A stretch of DNA of 64,000 nucleotides. It comes from Portulaca oleracea (Eukaryota > Streptophyta > Magnoliopsida > Caryophyllales > Portulacaceae). The notes beneath the pieces are model-generated. The model saw nothing but the letters and a program-made list of their open reading frames with translations. It had not been told where the DNA came from and ran no database searches. The stretch lies in the NCBI GenBank assembly GCA_029582165.1, contig CM055874.1:27550883-27614882 (forward strand). The letters run 5' to 3'. This document shows positions 25,448 through 37,731 of this stretch, piece by piece. Both the position numbers and the translations under genes were made by a program. The stretch's first letter is position 1; each line of letters starts with the position of its first letter.

Positions 25448-26188
25448 GTGCTTGTTTGGCCTAATTTTTTAGGGTGTTTTTGAGTTAAAAAGCACAAACT
25501 AGACCAAACTGTGTTTTTTTAGAAGGTAATAATAGTTTTCCAAAAATAATTTTGGCTAAAATTAGCTCCAAAAGTAGAAATAATAAATTGATGCTTCTAT
25601 TTTGCTTCCTACAAACTAATCACTACTCAATCTATGAGATTCTTTAGTGATTAGTTTCCATAATTTTAAATAAATATTATGATTCTTATGAAGATAACAT
25701 TTAAATATTTAAATATTATGTTAGAACCTTTAATATTATGTTGGACATTGTTATTATTTAATTCCTTTACAAATATGGTATTTAGTAAATTTTTTATTTA
25801 TAAATATTTAATTTAAAGAATTGTATATTTAAGTAAGACCATACATATTTATAATAATTATTATTATAACTATAACTATAACTATACGATTATAATTATT
25901 GCTGAAATTAAAATATGATAACTTGTTTAAAAATTAATAAAAAGAGAAAAATGTAAATTATCATATGATAATTTTACTCCAAAAAATACATGATAATTTT
26001 AAAAGTTAGGTTAAACAATTAAATTTATAAAAGCACTATATTATAAGTTAGGTCAAACACTTTAATTTAGCAAAATCATTTATATCATAATCTAGGCCAA
26101 ACACTTCTATTTCTCCAAAAATATCTTTTATAAAAATTGTTTGTAAAAAGCAAAAACACTCTTTTAGAAACTATGTCAAACAAACACT
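25448..26188. mobile_element. Inverted-repeat (MITE-like) element
   Basis: The left end GTGCTTGTTTGGCCTA and the reverse complement of the right end, AGTGTTTGTTTGACATAG, form imperfect terminal repeats of about 45 bp, both continuing with a GTGTTTTTG word and an A/T-rich AAAAAGC block. The interior is AT-rich and non-coding, with internal echoes of the ends (GGCCAAACACTT near 26094). No clear target duplication was found. It lies directly upstream of the HEATR6-like promoter. Confidence 0.55.
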
Positions 26189-27278
26189 AATATAAAAGTA
26201 AATAATTTAGTATTCATAAATAAACAATTATAATATTTGAAGCGCATGATACATCTAATAAGTTACTTTTTTTTTGGAGGGAGGGGGGAATAAATGTGAG
26301 GTGAAAGGGGAATGAATGTAATACTCTATATCCCACCATAAATTTCTTCAATCATGAAATAAGTTTGTCAATTATATTTATATATTATTATTTTAACATA
26401 CATTTACCAAAATAGACACATGTTCGGAAGACTGGGCAAAAAAAACTAGTATATACTAGCATTATATATTTCGTATAATGCAAAATTTTCGATATTTATA
26501 TGTTCCGAATAATTTTATAATAATTATCAATTCAAATAATATAATTAATAAAATTATGCAACAATTGTAATATCATTATTTTTATACTTTCTTTATAAAT
26601 AATCAAATTAACTTATCACAAAAATTATACTATCATTGATAGAAGGGGAAAATGTTTTAGAATGTAAATTATTCACCATTTTTCTCTAATAAGATGTAAT
26701 ATTTTACTTGTTATAAATGACTAATCAGATATTAAATTCTCAATCTTTTATCTTATACATAGAGACACATTTTGACACTTTGTATTTTATATTCATTTGA
26801 TTTCATATGATGACTATGTCACCTATGTAATTATTGACTTACATTTTTTATCGTAAAGATGGTTACACCTTTATTTTCCTTTACAATTATTAAAGAAAAC
26901 ATAGAACAATAATATATATTTTTATGGGTGTTTTACACTTTAATATCTCCTAAAATTTATATTGAAATTGATATATTATAATAGTAAATTTGATGGAAGA
27001 AATACTGACTAATTACTATTTTTTATAATAAAAAAACTAATAAATATTATTTTAATTGTGTATCAATATTTGTAACCTCTATATATGAGTTTGTTGCTTT
27101 TTAAGTTGACATTTATGTCACTAAAAAAAGTAGTAACTAAGTGGTAATTATGTTCAACTTTCACATTCGAAGCCAAGATTCAAATCTTGATAGAAGCAAA
27201 ATATTTTCTAAGACATTTATTCATAGGTTTGAAGTTTGGTTTGGAAAAACCAAACCTTCCAAAATTTTTTCTCTTAGC
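26189..27278. other. AT-rich intergenic DNA
   Basis: About 1.1 kb of very AT-rich sequence with no open frame of interest, RNA gene or terminal repeat that I can recognise. Confidence 0.6.
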
Positions 27279-27306
27279 TATATATATATATATATATATA
27301 TATATA
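27279..27306. repeat. (TA)n tract on the left of the MULE
   Basis: 28 bp of perfect TA repeat. It directly abuts the left terminal repeat of the Mutator-like element; the matching tract on the right is 32069-32156. The pre-insertion site was therefore most likely one TA microsatellite. Confidence 0.9.
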
Positions 27307-27400
27307 GGAAGCGGATCCAGTAGGAAAGGAATTAAGGTATGAAGGTAGGAAGAAAAGATCTTGGCCATCCATTTTGATCTAGCGGCTGGGATTGAATATA
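27307..27400 (+). repeat. Left terminal inverted repeat of the MULE
   Basis: It pairs with 31976-32068. Conserved words from the outside inward are CGGATCCAGTAGGAA, AAGGTAGGAAGA, GCCATCCA and GGCTG. Identity falls toward the inside. Confidence 0.75.
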
Positions 27401-27453
27401 CACACATGTGCCAAACCCAGCGAAAATCACCAATCTGAATTACAAAACCACTA

Positions 27454-27687
27454 GTGGTTTTGATTGATAAAATAAAAAAAAATCAGAATCAAATATTTAG
27501 AGAGATTAACGGAATCAATAATGGGGCATTGAAGGAAATAAAATTCTACCCTAAAATAGCAGATGTGATATTGGAAGATGGACTAGGTCAATTCAATCAA
27601 AATCAACAACATATTCTACTGCGTTTCAACCACGTAAACGCTCATCTTCACCGTACGAAGCAATTCAATGGCGTCAAACAGGTATGA
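27454..27687 (+). pseudogene. Short open frame in the MULE, unassigned
   Basis: A 77-codon frame starting MVLIDKIKKNQNQIFREING lies just inside the left TIR and ends at an AG|GTATGA donor-like site (27680-27687). It could be a 5' exon of the former transposase or a captured host fragment. I do not recognise the protein. Confidence 0.25.
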
Positions 27688-28418
27688 TTTTGCATCGTTT
27701 TTATTTTCTGGGATCATCCATCATCGACAAAAGCACGATGTGTGTTGGATTCACATTAATTTCATATGTTGCATTGACGGCATGAAGGGGGGATGATGGG
27801 GGGTTGTAATCGATGTTATCAATTTCTCAATGTTGCACTCAAATTGGATAATCTGAATTTGGGATTGAGATTCCACTGGGCATATAATCCGGATGCACCC
27901 ACGCACATCGACGTTGAATGTGTGTTGCATTAGGGATATAGTACGTGTGGTGTAGTTTCAGGACCACATCCAATTTGAATGTGACCACAGTCAGTTTGAT
28001 AGTAGTTGGTTATTATAGTACGTTGTATGTGTGGTGCGTTAGGGATGTAGGACGCTTGCTTCGAGTTGATTGTATACTAGTGTGGTTATGATGGTCTTTA
28101 TGTGTGTTGTGATTTTATGTCCACATGAAGTTTGTATATGACCACAGTCAGCGTGTATACATCCACATTAAGGATAAATTTTCTACATTGAGTTGACCAT
28201 ATCCACATCGACTGTCCAAACTGACAAATTAAATGGTATGGTCACATTGAATTTCCAATGGCCACACTACGAACATGGGCATCCAATGTAGATCCATTTG
28301 ATCAACCGCGTCCATCTTAATGCTAGTAGTTGATTTTGTATACTAATTATTGTAAGGCGTTCGATTTGATATGGTATAATATGACGATCATGTTTGTTTG
28401 TTCACTGTAGTGTTGCAG

Positions 28419-28850
28419 GAGGTGGCCAGCACAGATACGTATCACCACCACATGTACCAAACGGCGATGAGTCTAGCATAACGATTTATTGGTCTAGGTG
28501 TGACGACAAAACAATCAGATCGAGTATGGGGAAGCGGTTCAACACGTTGGGTGATGCCAAGATGTTTTACGAGAATGGGATGCTCGATGATGCGTTGGCA
28601 AAGATGGTCAATGGTCGGGACAGATGTGGCAACGGTGGGTGTCATCGGTGATGTTGAAGCATGTTTTGGCGTTCCGGTCCCTGTGCAGGCAACAATGAAA
28701 ACACTCCCCGTGTCGAACCCCAAAGGACGTGCAAAGCGAAAGAAGAGCATGATCGAGGTTGCAGTGCAGCGAAAGACATCAGCAAGAAGATGCAAGTTTT
28801 GTGACCAAATAGCTAATCACGACAGCAGGAATTGCCCTGAACACTACTAG
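28419..28850 (+). pseudogene. FAR1/FHY3-type MULE transposase, C-terminal remnant
   Basis: After an AG acceptor at 28417-28418 the sequence reads EVASTDTYHHHMYQTAMSLA, then a stop, and after a change of frame ends VSNPKGRAKRKK ... RRCKFCDQIANHDSRNCPEHY. The final C-x2-C-x4-H-x4-C cluster preceded by a basic NPKGRxKRKK block matches the C-terminus of FAR1-RELATED SEQUENCE proteins and their Jittery/Mutator relatives. The DDE catalytic core and the FAR1 DNA-binding domain are absent, so the element cannot encode its own transposase. Confidence 0.65.
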
Positions 28851-29580
28851 TGAGGCATGAAGTTATATGGAAGGAGTTGCGTGATGCTTTTGCATTTTGC
28901 ATTTATTATATTTTGTTTTTTAATGTGGTATGTGTCATCTGCCCTTGTTGAATGTTAAGTAGAAAAACCTCTTAAGTATGATCACTGTTGTGTATTGGAC
29001 TTGACATTTATAAAATAAAAAACGTTCGACCATGGACCACGCAATTATGCCATGTGGCCAATCTCATTATGAATGTATAAATCACGGCAATGCGTAAAAT
29101 TCCGTGGTGTGATGATTATGTACATTCAACGTATATATTCTGTTTGCATGTCCATATTCTCATTTTTGTTCAATGTGGTTCATTTTAAAATCTTACCACA
29201 CAAGATATGAACTTCGTAGTCACACACTGTCTTCTGGTGGTTTATTGTCAAACTGACTACACTCAACATAGCTTATGGCTGATATGGACAACACAGGAAT
29301 TTATTTGGATTAACACGGTACTGCTCGTGATACAAACTTATAGTTTTTTTATTGGGTGTTTGGTGATGGCATGCTGTGTACATGCATACATTTCCTCAGA
29401 TTGGCTATAACGCGTAAGCATTATAAATTATATGGTCATGTATGCCCATTACCACACATATAATGCAACAACCACAGTAGACGGCAATTGGGTTTTGTGG
29501 TATGGCCACGTACTAATAAGATTGTATCAAAATACACACTATAAGTGACAAATGTTCGATACAAGACCACAGTAGATGAA

Positions 29581-30010
29581 ACGTGATCACACTCGGTTGT
29601 ATGTAGCCAATGGACTATTTAACACCCAACGCGATCACACTGATTCATATGTGGCCAGGGGAAAACGCGAGCACATTATACTTGCACTATTTAGCATAAA
29701 AACCATAGTACTTTATGGTTGTGGCAATTGACCACACGTATTCATATGTGGCCAAGAGACTTCAAGTACCACATGAATTCGCATATGGCCAAGGGGGGTA
29801 GTTGTTTAATGCATGACCACAATTGGATGTATGTAGCCAAGGGATTATTTAGCACAAAACGTGATCATATTGATTCATTTGTGGCCGAGGGAAAACACGA
29901 CCACATATATTATACTTGCACTATTTAGCACAAAACTCACAGTACATTATGGTTATGGCAATTAATCACACATATTCATAAGTGGCCAATGGACTTCAGT
30001 TGATTGATAA
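29581..30010. repeat. Internal direct repeat of the MULE, offset about 232 bp
   Basis: A block beginning near 29585 (GATCACACTCGGTTGTATGT) and a second near 29816 (GACCACAATTGGATGTATGT) share the same succession: TAGCCAA, ACTATTTA or TTATTTA, TGTGGCC, GGGAAAAC, CTTGCACTATTTAGCA, TTATGGTT, GGCAATT and ATTCATA. They are about 80 percent alike. The block is repeated in the downstream tandem units. Confidence 0.65.
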
Positions 30011-31975
30011 TTACATGCTAATAATAATTTTTACTTCACAATTGACCACATGAAGTCGCATGTGGATAAGGGACAACTATTTTATGCATGACCACAGTTG
30101 TTGGTATGTGGTCATCACATACATTACACTACAGTTGCAAGTTATGGTCATGTCTCGATGCACACCATAACTCCATACATTTTTTTATTCCGGCAATATA
30201 TGATAACAATGATATATAATATATCAGACAATTTCATTTTTGTATGATAGAACAATGATGTGTAATTCGACATTTTGTTCGGCACACATCGATGGTGTTA
30301 ATCCACAATTACATCCGCCCAAAAAAAAATAACAGAAAAGGGCAGGAAACAACGCACAATGCATGTTGGGTGCAATACGAGGTATCAACTGTATTGTGTT
30401 GGAGGATTACATATTGAACCCGCTCAAGCGAGGAATAAAAAAATAAATAAACACACATCTACCGATGGCAGTTCGCCCATCACAACAATCATCAGACTGT
30501 AATAACCAATCTCCCCCCATATCCAATCCGCATGGTGGTTGATGACCCTAGTCTTCATCCAACTGTCAGCGTTCTTGTACACGTTATCTCTCATTTCATT
30601 TTCACAGTGCATCAACATGTCGTAATAGTAATGGATGTGGAGTGAGCGAATCTTTGATGCACGTAACTGTCGGATAAAAACGAATATGGTTAATGCGAGG
30701 ATCGAGTGTCAATTTACGTCCACTCATGCTTTTGCTGATTCACGATTTTAGTGAGAATGACAATGAACACATTGGGGTCAGTTTGTCAAGCATTCTAATG
30801 TGTCCATAGATTGATCACTGTGGACAATAACCACGCCAACACAACTGATTTGCGACCACGGTTGGCATATTGCCGTGTATGAAAGTGTGTGTGGTCAATA
30901 CAAACACGACCAATGTAACTACTTTGTGGTTGTACCTTCTTCGATGGTGCATTGTCCCGCCAACGCCACGCCCTCTTGGATGCACCGCCATTGTGGTCCA
31001 TACGTGCTCTGCCGACTTCACCTGCAATGTGCGACCATTAATCACATAATCATACTTAACGTGCTTATTGTGATCACCACCTCACATTCCAGTGTACACA
31101 CTACTCAGAGTGTGGTCATGTAGGGTATACCGTACTAAATATGACAACAGTAAATTCGTGTCCGACAACACTCCTTATTTTTGTGACCACACTTACTGAT
31201 ACCAGACTATAACCATAATATATGGGACTAAATGACCACACATGGTACCACTATACTGTCCATATTTTACATTGTAAGATCAACACAACACCAGCTTTCT
31301 ATATGAGCCAAAGACGCTTAATTTAAGTACTGGCTCAAACAATTACATTAACATGACCACACAACCTACTCTGTTTGACCACACCTCACATTCCAATGCA
31401 TACATTCCATACTGAATATTGTCAAATTTTTATATGGATATCCTTACCCCGTCCCCCTCCTCTCATCCTCTACCCGATTAAACACCTACCTTCGTTCCTC
31501 GTAAAAAAAATAAAAAAAAATTGGCACACATCAGTATGTATTCTTCCAATTTCACTTTTACAAACTGTATTCAACACTAACCTGATGTAAATTTGCCCTA
31601 ATTTGAACTCAAATACGATGTCTGCAACTAGTTCTTGACGATTGCTTTAATGGAGAGGTCATCATCGCCGATCCGGTGTGTCGGCGACCGTTTTCTCACA
31701 CCCTTTTTTCACCGGAGCAATGACATCTATCACAGCCCCCAATTTTCGATGAGTAGAGTACTTGTGTACTTTGGAGTGTGACAGAAACCCTAGCAGCGTG
31801 CTCCATTCCCCTATCTTGAACTTTCTCTCTAAATCAACAGAGATCAAGAAGAGTCAAAATGAAAAACAAAAAACATCAATCCGAATCCCGTGAATACCGC
31901 ACAAATTTAATTTAGCTGCCTTTTTTATTTTTTTTTTGTCTCACACGTGTGAGTGGTTTTCAATGTGGAGTGGTG

Positions 31976-32064
31976 GTTTTAATCTCAGCCACATGATCTG
32001 AATTGGATGGCTCTGATTCTCTCTTCCTACCTTCCTACCTAAAGTTCCTTCCTACTGGATCCGT

Positions 32065-32068
<4 letters not shown>
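31976..32068 (-). repeat. Right terminal inverted repeat of the MULE
   Basis: Inverted partner of 27307-27400. The same repeat recurs in the second tandem unit and ends at 36966. In the third unit it is absent because of the 1885-bp deletion. Confidence 0.75.

Positions 32069-32156
<88 letters not shown>
32069..32156. repeat. (TA)n tract, unit 1
   Basis: 88 bp of perfect AT/TA repeat between the MULE right TIR and the flank of copia-1. The length differs between tandem units. Confidence 0.95.
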
Positions 32157-32159
<3 letters not shown>

Positions 32160-32503
32160 ATGTTAATACTAGTTTTTTTTTATTTATACTTTGGAATGTG
32201 TGTCAATTCAGGTAATACTAGTGTTTTATCCTTGCATTGCATGATAGATTTTTATCCTTTTAATTTGCTCTTGAACAATTGTATGAATAATCTTCCCAAT
32301 ACTACTAAGGCTAATATTGATGACCCAATCATCTTTTATAGTGTTCAATTGATCAAATAATAAATATGCTTCATTCTTGTTAACTAAACAATCTTGAAAA
32401 GTCTACTAGCCGTAACTTTGATCAAATCATCTTCTATAGTGTTTAATTAGTCAAACAATGAATAAGTTTTTGATATTTTTTTTTCCAGAATGATGCTTAG
32501 TAC
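32157..32503. other. Flank between TA tract and copia-1 LTR
   Basis: About 347 bp of AT-rich DNA without a recognised gene; it is part of the pre-insertion locus. It is repeated at 37035-37381 in unit 2. The short frame at 32160-32360 is not a known protein. Confidence 0.6.
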
Positions 32504-32775
32504 TGTTAGTAGGTAATAAGGAAGAACCATAAACCAAGAGGTCTCTAATTGATTCTTACTCAGATTGAGTGCTTGATTTATGATACTATGATTTGCAATC
32601 AAAACTTTGATTCAAGTGGGATTGATTGGTGGGTAAAAATAATATACTTTCCCTGTATTTTTATTCTTTCATCTTTGCTGTAATATCCTTCCATAATCGT
32701 ATGCTAAGCACTTTGTATATATAGCTTCACTAATGCAAACAGGGGAGACAACAACAATTTCACCCCTTATTTTAT
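32504..32775 (+). repeat. copia-1 5' LTR (unit 1)
   Basis: It starts TGTTAGTAGG and ends ...CCCCTTATTTTA, directly before a primer-binding site TGGTATCATAGCC (32777-32789) that matches the usual initiator-methionine tRNA site of plant copia elements. It contains a TATATATAG promoter-like word near 32716. It matches the 3' LTR at 45727-45988 with scattered substitutions. No target duplication was found. Confidence 0.8.
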
Positions 32776-32776
32776 A

Positions 32777-32789
32777 TGGTATCATAGCC
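32777..32789 (+). other. Primer-binding site of copia-1
   Basis: TGGTATCATAGCC lies one base behind the LTR end and differs by one base from the common plant site TGGTATCAGAGCC. It is repeated at 37655-37667 in unit 2. Confidence 0.75.
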
Positions 32790-32853
32790 ATCTCAGAATC
32801 ACATCTAGCATCTTCCTTGTCCCTTTTTTTTTGTTTTTTTTGTTTTTTCAGCC

Positions 32854-34034
32854 ATGGCTTTTATTCCTAGCAACAACAAAATCCTTGCTTCCATTGTTGA
32901 TGGAAAGGATTCCTACACTCCACCATCTATTGGCATCAAGTTGACCATCAAAATTATGCACCGTGGAGCAGTCTTGCACTGTCTTCATTAGAAGCCTTTG
33001 ATCTCGACCACTTTGTTACAGGGAGCTCCACCAAGTGAGACAATCCCCTCCATAGAAGAAAACAAGCCACCTCAAACCAATCCAGATTTCTTAGAATGGA
33101 AGAGGAAGGATAAATTGATCTTTCTCTAGATCAAAACAACAGTTAGTGAGTCAATTTTGGCTCAAATAATAAACTGCAAGACTTCTAGAGAAGTTTGGCT
33201 TAACTTAGAGAAAGCATTTCAGTCTAAGTCTGAACCTCACGTCATGCATCTTCGGTGGTTATTGCAAACCACCACCAAAGGAACTCTCACAGCCTTTGAG
33301 TATTTTCAGAAAATGCGAGGTCTTGCTAATGATCTTGCATCCACTCTCAACCCAATAAGTGATGTTGACCTTGTAAACTATATTTTACAAGGTTTGGTCC
33401 ACAATATGAGTTTTTTGTCACTGCCCTTGCCACTAGATCAACCCCGGTAAACCTCGATGACCTCCTGGGTATGCTACTAAGTCCGAATATGTTTAGAACA
33501 GCCCACACGATGGCCCTCGGCCGATGTTGCAACTCGAGGTAGCTACAATCCCAAACCCAGTTCTAACCACGGATCTCACCGTGGAATGTTTCAGACCAAT
33601 AACTCAGTCCCAAAAGATAAGGACTTTGATCGCCCAAATAACTACAAATCTGGAAAAGGTCGTATGGTGTGCCAGATCTGCTCAAAACTGGGGCCTTCCG
33701 CATTGGAGTGCTACAATCTCTTGAATCACTCATACACTCCTGAAAAGGCATCCAAAGTTTCAGCTCTTGTTACCACGTCCAGCAGCACAAAAGGTCTTGG
33801 TTTGTTAATTCCAGCGCCTCCAATCACAATATTGGTGACCTGAATAATCTCTCCATCCAGTCAGAGTACAATGGCAATGAAGGAATAACAGTTGATAATG
33901 GTGAAACTCTCCCTATTAAACACATTAGTCGATCCTCCATAGCTTCTCATGATATCATTCTGCCTCTTAAAAATGTTTTACATGTCCCTTCCATTACTAA
34001 GAATTTACTTAGTGTGTCCCAAATCACTAACTAA
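32854..34034 (+). pseudogene. copia-1 gag/protease region, unit 1, decayed
   Basis: An RE1-type gag begins MAFIPSNNKILASIVDGKD and has in-frame stops (for example near 32988 and 33128). It continues with the conserved gag core (AQIINCKTSREVWLNLEKAF to LVNYILQGL), then changes frame. The CCHC knuckle region (VCQICSKLGPSALECYN) is present near 33667-33720. The patch at about 33481-33532 is garbled relative to units 2 and 3. The frame ends LLSVSQITN-stop at 34032-34034, just before the array junction. Confidence 0.75.
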
Positions 34035-36962
34035 AATAATGTTTCTCATTTTTGTTCAATGTGGTTCATTTTAAAATCTTACCACACAAGATATGAACTT
34101 CGTAGTCACACACTGTCTTCTGGTGGTTTATTGTCAAACTGACTACACTCAACATAGCTTATGGCTGATATGGACAACACAGGAATTTATTTGGATTAAC
34201 ACGGTACTGCTCGTGATACAAACTTATAGTTTTTTTATTGGGTGTTTGGTGATGGCATGCTGTGTACATGCATACATTTCCTCAGATTGGCTATAACGCG
34301 TAAGCATTATAAATTATATGGTCATGTATGCCCATTACCACACATATAATGCAACAACCACAGTAGACGGCAATTGGGTTTTGTGGTATGGCCACGTACT
34401 AATAAGATTGTATCAAAATACACACTATAAGTGACAAATGTTCGATACAAGACCACAGTAGATGAAACGTGATCACACTCGGTTGTATGTAGCCAATGGA
34501 CTATTTAACACCCAACGCGATCACACTGATTCATATGTGGCCAGGGGAAAACGCGAGCACATTATACTTGCACTATTTAGCATAAAAACCATAGTACTTT
34601 ATGGTTGTGGCAATTGACCACACGTATTCATATGTGGCCAAGAGACTTCAAGTACCACATGAATTCGCATATGGCCAAGGGGGGTAGTTGTTTAATGCAT
34701 GACCACAATTGGATGTATGTAGCCAAGGGATTATTTAGCACAAAACGTGATCATATTGATTCATTTGTGGCCGAGGGAAAACACGACCACATATATTATA
34801 CTTGCACTATTTAGCACAAAACTCACAGTACATTATGGTTATGGCAATTAATCACACATATTCATAAGTGGCCAATGGACTTCAGTTGATTGATAATTAC
34901 ATGCTAATAATAATTTTTACTTCACAATTGACCACATGAAGTCGCATGTGGATAAGGGACAACTATTTTATGCATGACCACAGTTGTTGGTATGTGGTCA
35001 TCACATACATTACACTACAGTTGCAAGTTATGGTCATGTCTCGATGCACACCATAACTCCATACATTTTTTTATTCCGGCAATATATGATAACAATGATA
35101 TATAATATATCAGACAATTTCATTTTTGTATGATAGAACAATGATGTGTAATTCGACATTTTGTTCGGCACACATCGATGGTGTTAATCCACAATTACAT
35201 CCGCCCAAAAAAAAATAACAGAAAAGGGCAGGAAACAACGCACAATGCATGTTGGGTGCAATACGAGGTATCAACTGTATTGTGTTGGAGGATTACATAT
35301 TGAACCCGCTCAAGCGAGGAATAAAAAAATAAATAAACACACATCTACCGATGGCAGTTCGCCCATCACAACAATCATCAGACTGTAATAACCAATCTCC
35401 CCCCATATCCAATCCGCATGGTGGTTGATGACCCTAGTCTTCATCCAACTGTCAGCGTTCTTGTACACGTTATCTCTCATTTCATTTTCACAGTGCATCA
35501 ACATGTCGTAATAGTAATGGATGTGGAGTGAGCGAATCTTTGATGCACGTAACTGTCGGATAAAAACGAATATGGTTAATGCGAGGATCGAGTGTCAATT
35601 TACGTCCACTCATGCTTTTGCTGATTCACGATTTTAGTGAGAATGACAATGAACACATTGGGGTCAGTTTGTCAAGCATTCTAATGTGTCCATAGATTGA
35701 TCACTGTGGACAATAACCACGCCAACACAACTGATTTGCGACCACGGTTGGCATATTGCCGTGTATGAAAGTGTGTGTGGTCAATACAAACACGACCAAT
35801 GTAACTACTTTGTGGTTGTACCTTCTTCGATGGTGCCGCTGTCCTGCCGCCAACGCCCGCTGCCCTCTTGGATGCACCGCCATTGTGGTCCATACGTGCT
35901 CTGCCGACTTCACCTGCAATGTGCGACCATTAATCACATAATCATACTTAACGTGCTTATTGTGATCACCACCTCACATTCCAGTGTACACACTACTCAG
36001 AGTGTGGTCATGTAGGGTATACCGTACTAAATATGACAACAGTAAATTCGTGTCCGACAACACTCCTTATTTTTGTGACCACACTTACTGATACCAGACT
36101 ATAACCATAATATATGGGACTAAATGACCACACATGGTACCACTATACTGTCCATATTTTACATTGTAAGATCAACACAACACCAGCTTTCTATATGAGC
36201 CAAAGACGCTTAATTTAAGTACTGGCTCAAACAATTACATTAACATGACCACACAACCTACTCTGTTTGACCACACCTCACATTCCAATGCATACATTCC
36301 ATACTGAATATTGTCAAATTTTTATATGGATATCCTTACCCCGTCCCCCTCCTCTCATCCTCTACCCGATTAAACACCTACCTTCGTTCCTCGTAAAAAA
36401 AATAAAAAAAAATTGGCACACATCAGTATGTATTCTTCCAATTTCACTTTTACAAACTGTATTCAACACTAACCTGATGTAAATTTGCCCTAATTTGAAC
36501 TCAAATACGATGTCTGCAACTAGTTCTTGACGATTGCTTTAATGGAGAGGTCATCATCGCCGATCCGGTGTGTCGGCGACCGTTTTCTCACACCCTTTTT
36601 TCACCGGAGCAATGACATCTATCACAGCCCCCAATTTTCGATGAGTAGAGTACTTGTGTACTTTGGAGTGTGACAGAAACCCTAGCAGCGTGCTCCATTC
36701 CCCTATCTTGAACTTTCTCTCTCTAAATCACTGCAGAGATCAAGAAGAGTCAAAATGAAAAACAAAAAAACTGTCAATCCGAATCCCGTGAATACCGCAC
36801 AAATTTAATTTAGCTGCCTTTTTTATTTTTTTTTTGTCTCACACGTGTGAGTGGTTTTCAATGTGGAGTGGTGGTTTTAATCTCAGCCACATGATCTGAA
36901 TTGGATGGCTCTGATTCTCTCTTCCTACCTTCCTACCTAAAGTTCCTTCCTACTGGATCCGT

Positions 36963-36966
<4 letters not shown>

Positions 36967-37034
<68 letters not shown>
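36967..37034. repeat. (TA)n tract, unit 2
   Basis: 68 bp of perfect AT/TA repeat, 20 bp shorter than the unit 1 tract, as expected for a slippage-prone microsatellite after duplication. Confidence 0.95.
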
Positions 37035-37037
<3 letters not shown>

Positions 37038-37381
37038 ATGTTAATACTAGTTTTTTTTTATTTATACTTTGGAATGTGTGTCAATTCAGGTAATACTAGT
37101 GTTTTATCCTTGCATTGCATGATAGATTTTTATCCTTTTAATTTGCTCTTGAACAATTGTATGAATAATCTTCCCAATACTACTAAGGCTAATATTGATG
37201 ACCCAATCATCTTTTATAGTGTTCAATTGATCAAATAATAAATATGCTTCATTCTTGTTAACTAAACAATCTTGAAAAGTCTACTAGCCGTAACTTTGAT
37301 CAAATCATCTTCTATAGTGTTTAATTAGTCAAACAATGAATAAGTTTTTGATATTTTTTTTTCCAGAATGATGCTTAGTAC

Positions 37382-37653
37382 TGTTAGTAGGTAATAAGGA
37401 AGAACCATAAACCAAGAGGTCTCTAATTGATTCTTACTCAGATTGAGTGCTTGATTTATGATACTATGATTTGCAATCAAAACTTTGATTCAAGTGGGAT
37501 TGATTGGTGGGTAAAAATAATATACTTTCCCTGTATTTTTATTCTTTCATCTTTGCTGTAATATCCTTCCATAATCGTATGCTAAGCACTTTGTATATAT
37601 AGCTTCACTAATGCAAACAGGGGAGACAACAACAATTTCACCCCTTATTTTAT
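37382..37653 (+). repeat. copia-1 5' LTR (unit 2 copy)
   Basis: Identical by eye to 32504-32775, with the same primer-binding site at 37655. Because it arose by tandem duplication and not transposition, it should not be counted as an independent insertion or used for LTR dating. Confidence 0.85.
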
Positions 37654-37731
37654 ATGGTATCATAGCCATCTCAGAATCACATCTAGCATCTTCCTTGTCC
37701 CTTTTTTTTTGTTTTTTTTGTTTTTTCAGCC

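Larger units (their letters stand above)
27307..32068 (+). mobile_element. Mutator-like element (MULE) in a TA microsatellite, decayed
   Basis: The left end GGAAGCGGATCCAGTAGGAA and the reverse complement of the right end, GAGAACGGATCCAGTAGGAA, begin inverted repeats of about 95 bp that continue with GGTAGGAAG and GCCATCCA words. The interior carries a C-terminal remnant of a FAR1/FHY3-type transposase at 28419-28850, which supports a MULE. The usual 9-bp target duplication cannot be separated from the flanking TA repeats. Most of the transposase is missing, and the remaining 3 kb is non-coding DNA rich in GACCACA/TGTGGTC words. The segment from 29161 onward was later copied twice more downstream together with part of copia-1. 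Confidence 0.7.
29161..34046 (+). repeat. Tandem unit 1 (MULE 3' part + TA tract + copia-1 5' part)
   Basis: First of three tandem copies. It runs from inside the MULE (CATTTTTGTTCAATGTGG) through the right TIR, the TA tract, the copia-1 5' LTR and the gag region to TTCT at 34043-34046. The period to unit 2 is 4886 bp. The left side is continuous with the unique part of the MULE, so this copy occupies the ancestral left position. Confidence 0.93.

Noticed and set aside
29719..29928. Open frame repeated three times in the array (also 34605 and 39483)
   Set aside because: It lies within the GACCACA-rich direct repeats and has no family features; its conservation only reflects the recent duplication.
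30424..30618. Minus-strand frame repeated at 35310 and 40188
   Set aside because: Short, without domain or recognised splice context; kept open in all copies because the copies are nearly identical.
27307..32068. Helitron as an explanation for the 4.8-kb element
   Set aside because: Long terminal inverted repeats are present, no Rep/helicase coding is seen, and the only protein remnant is FAR1/MULE-like.
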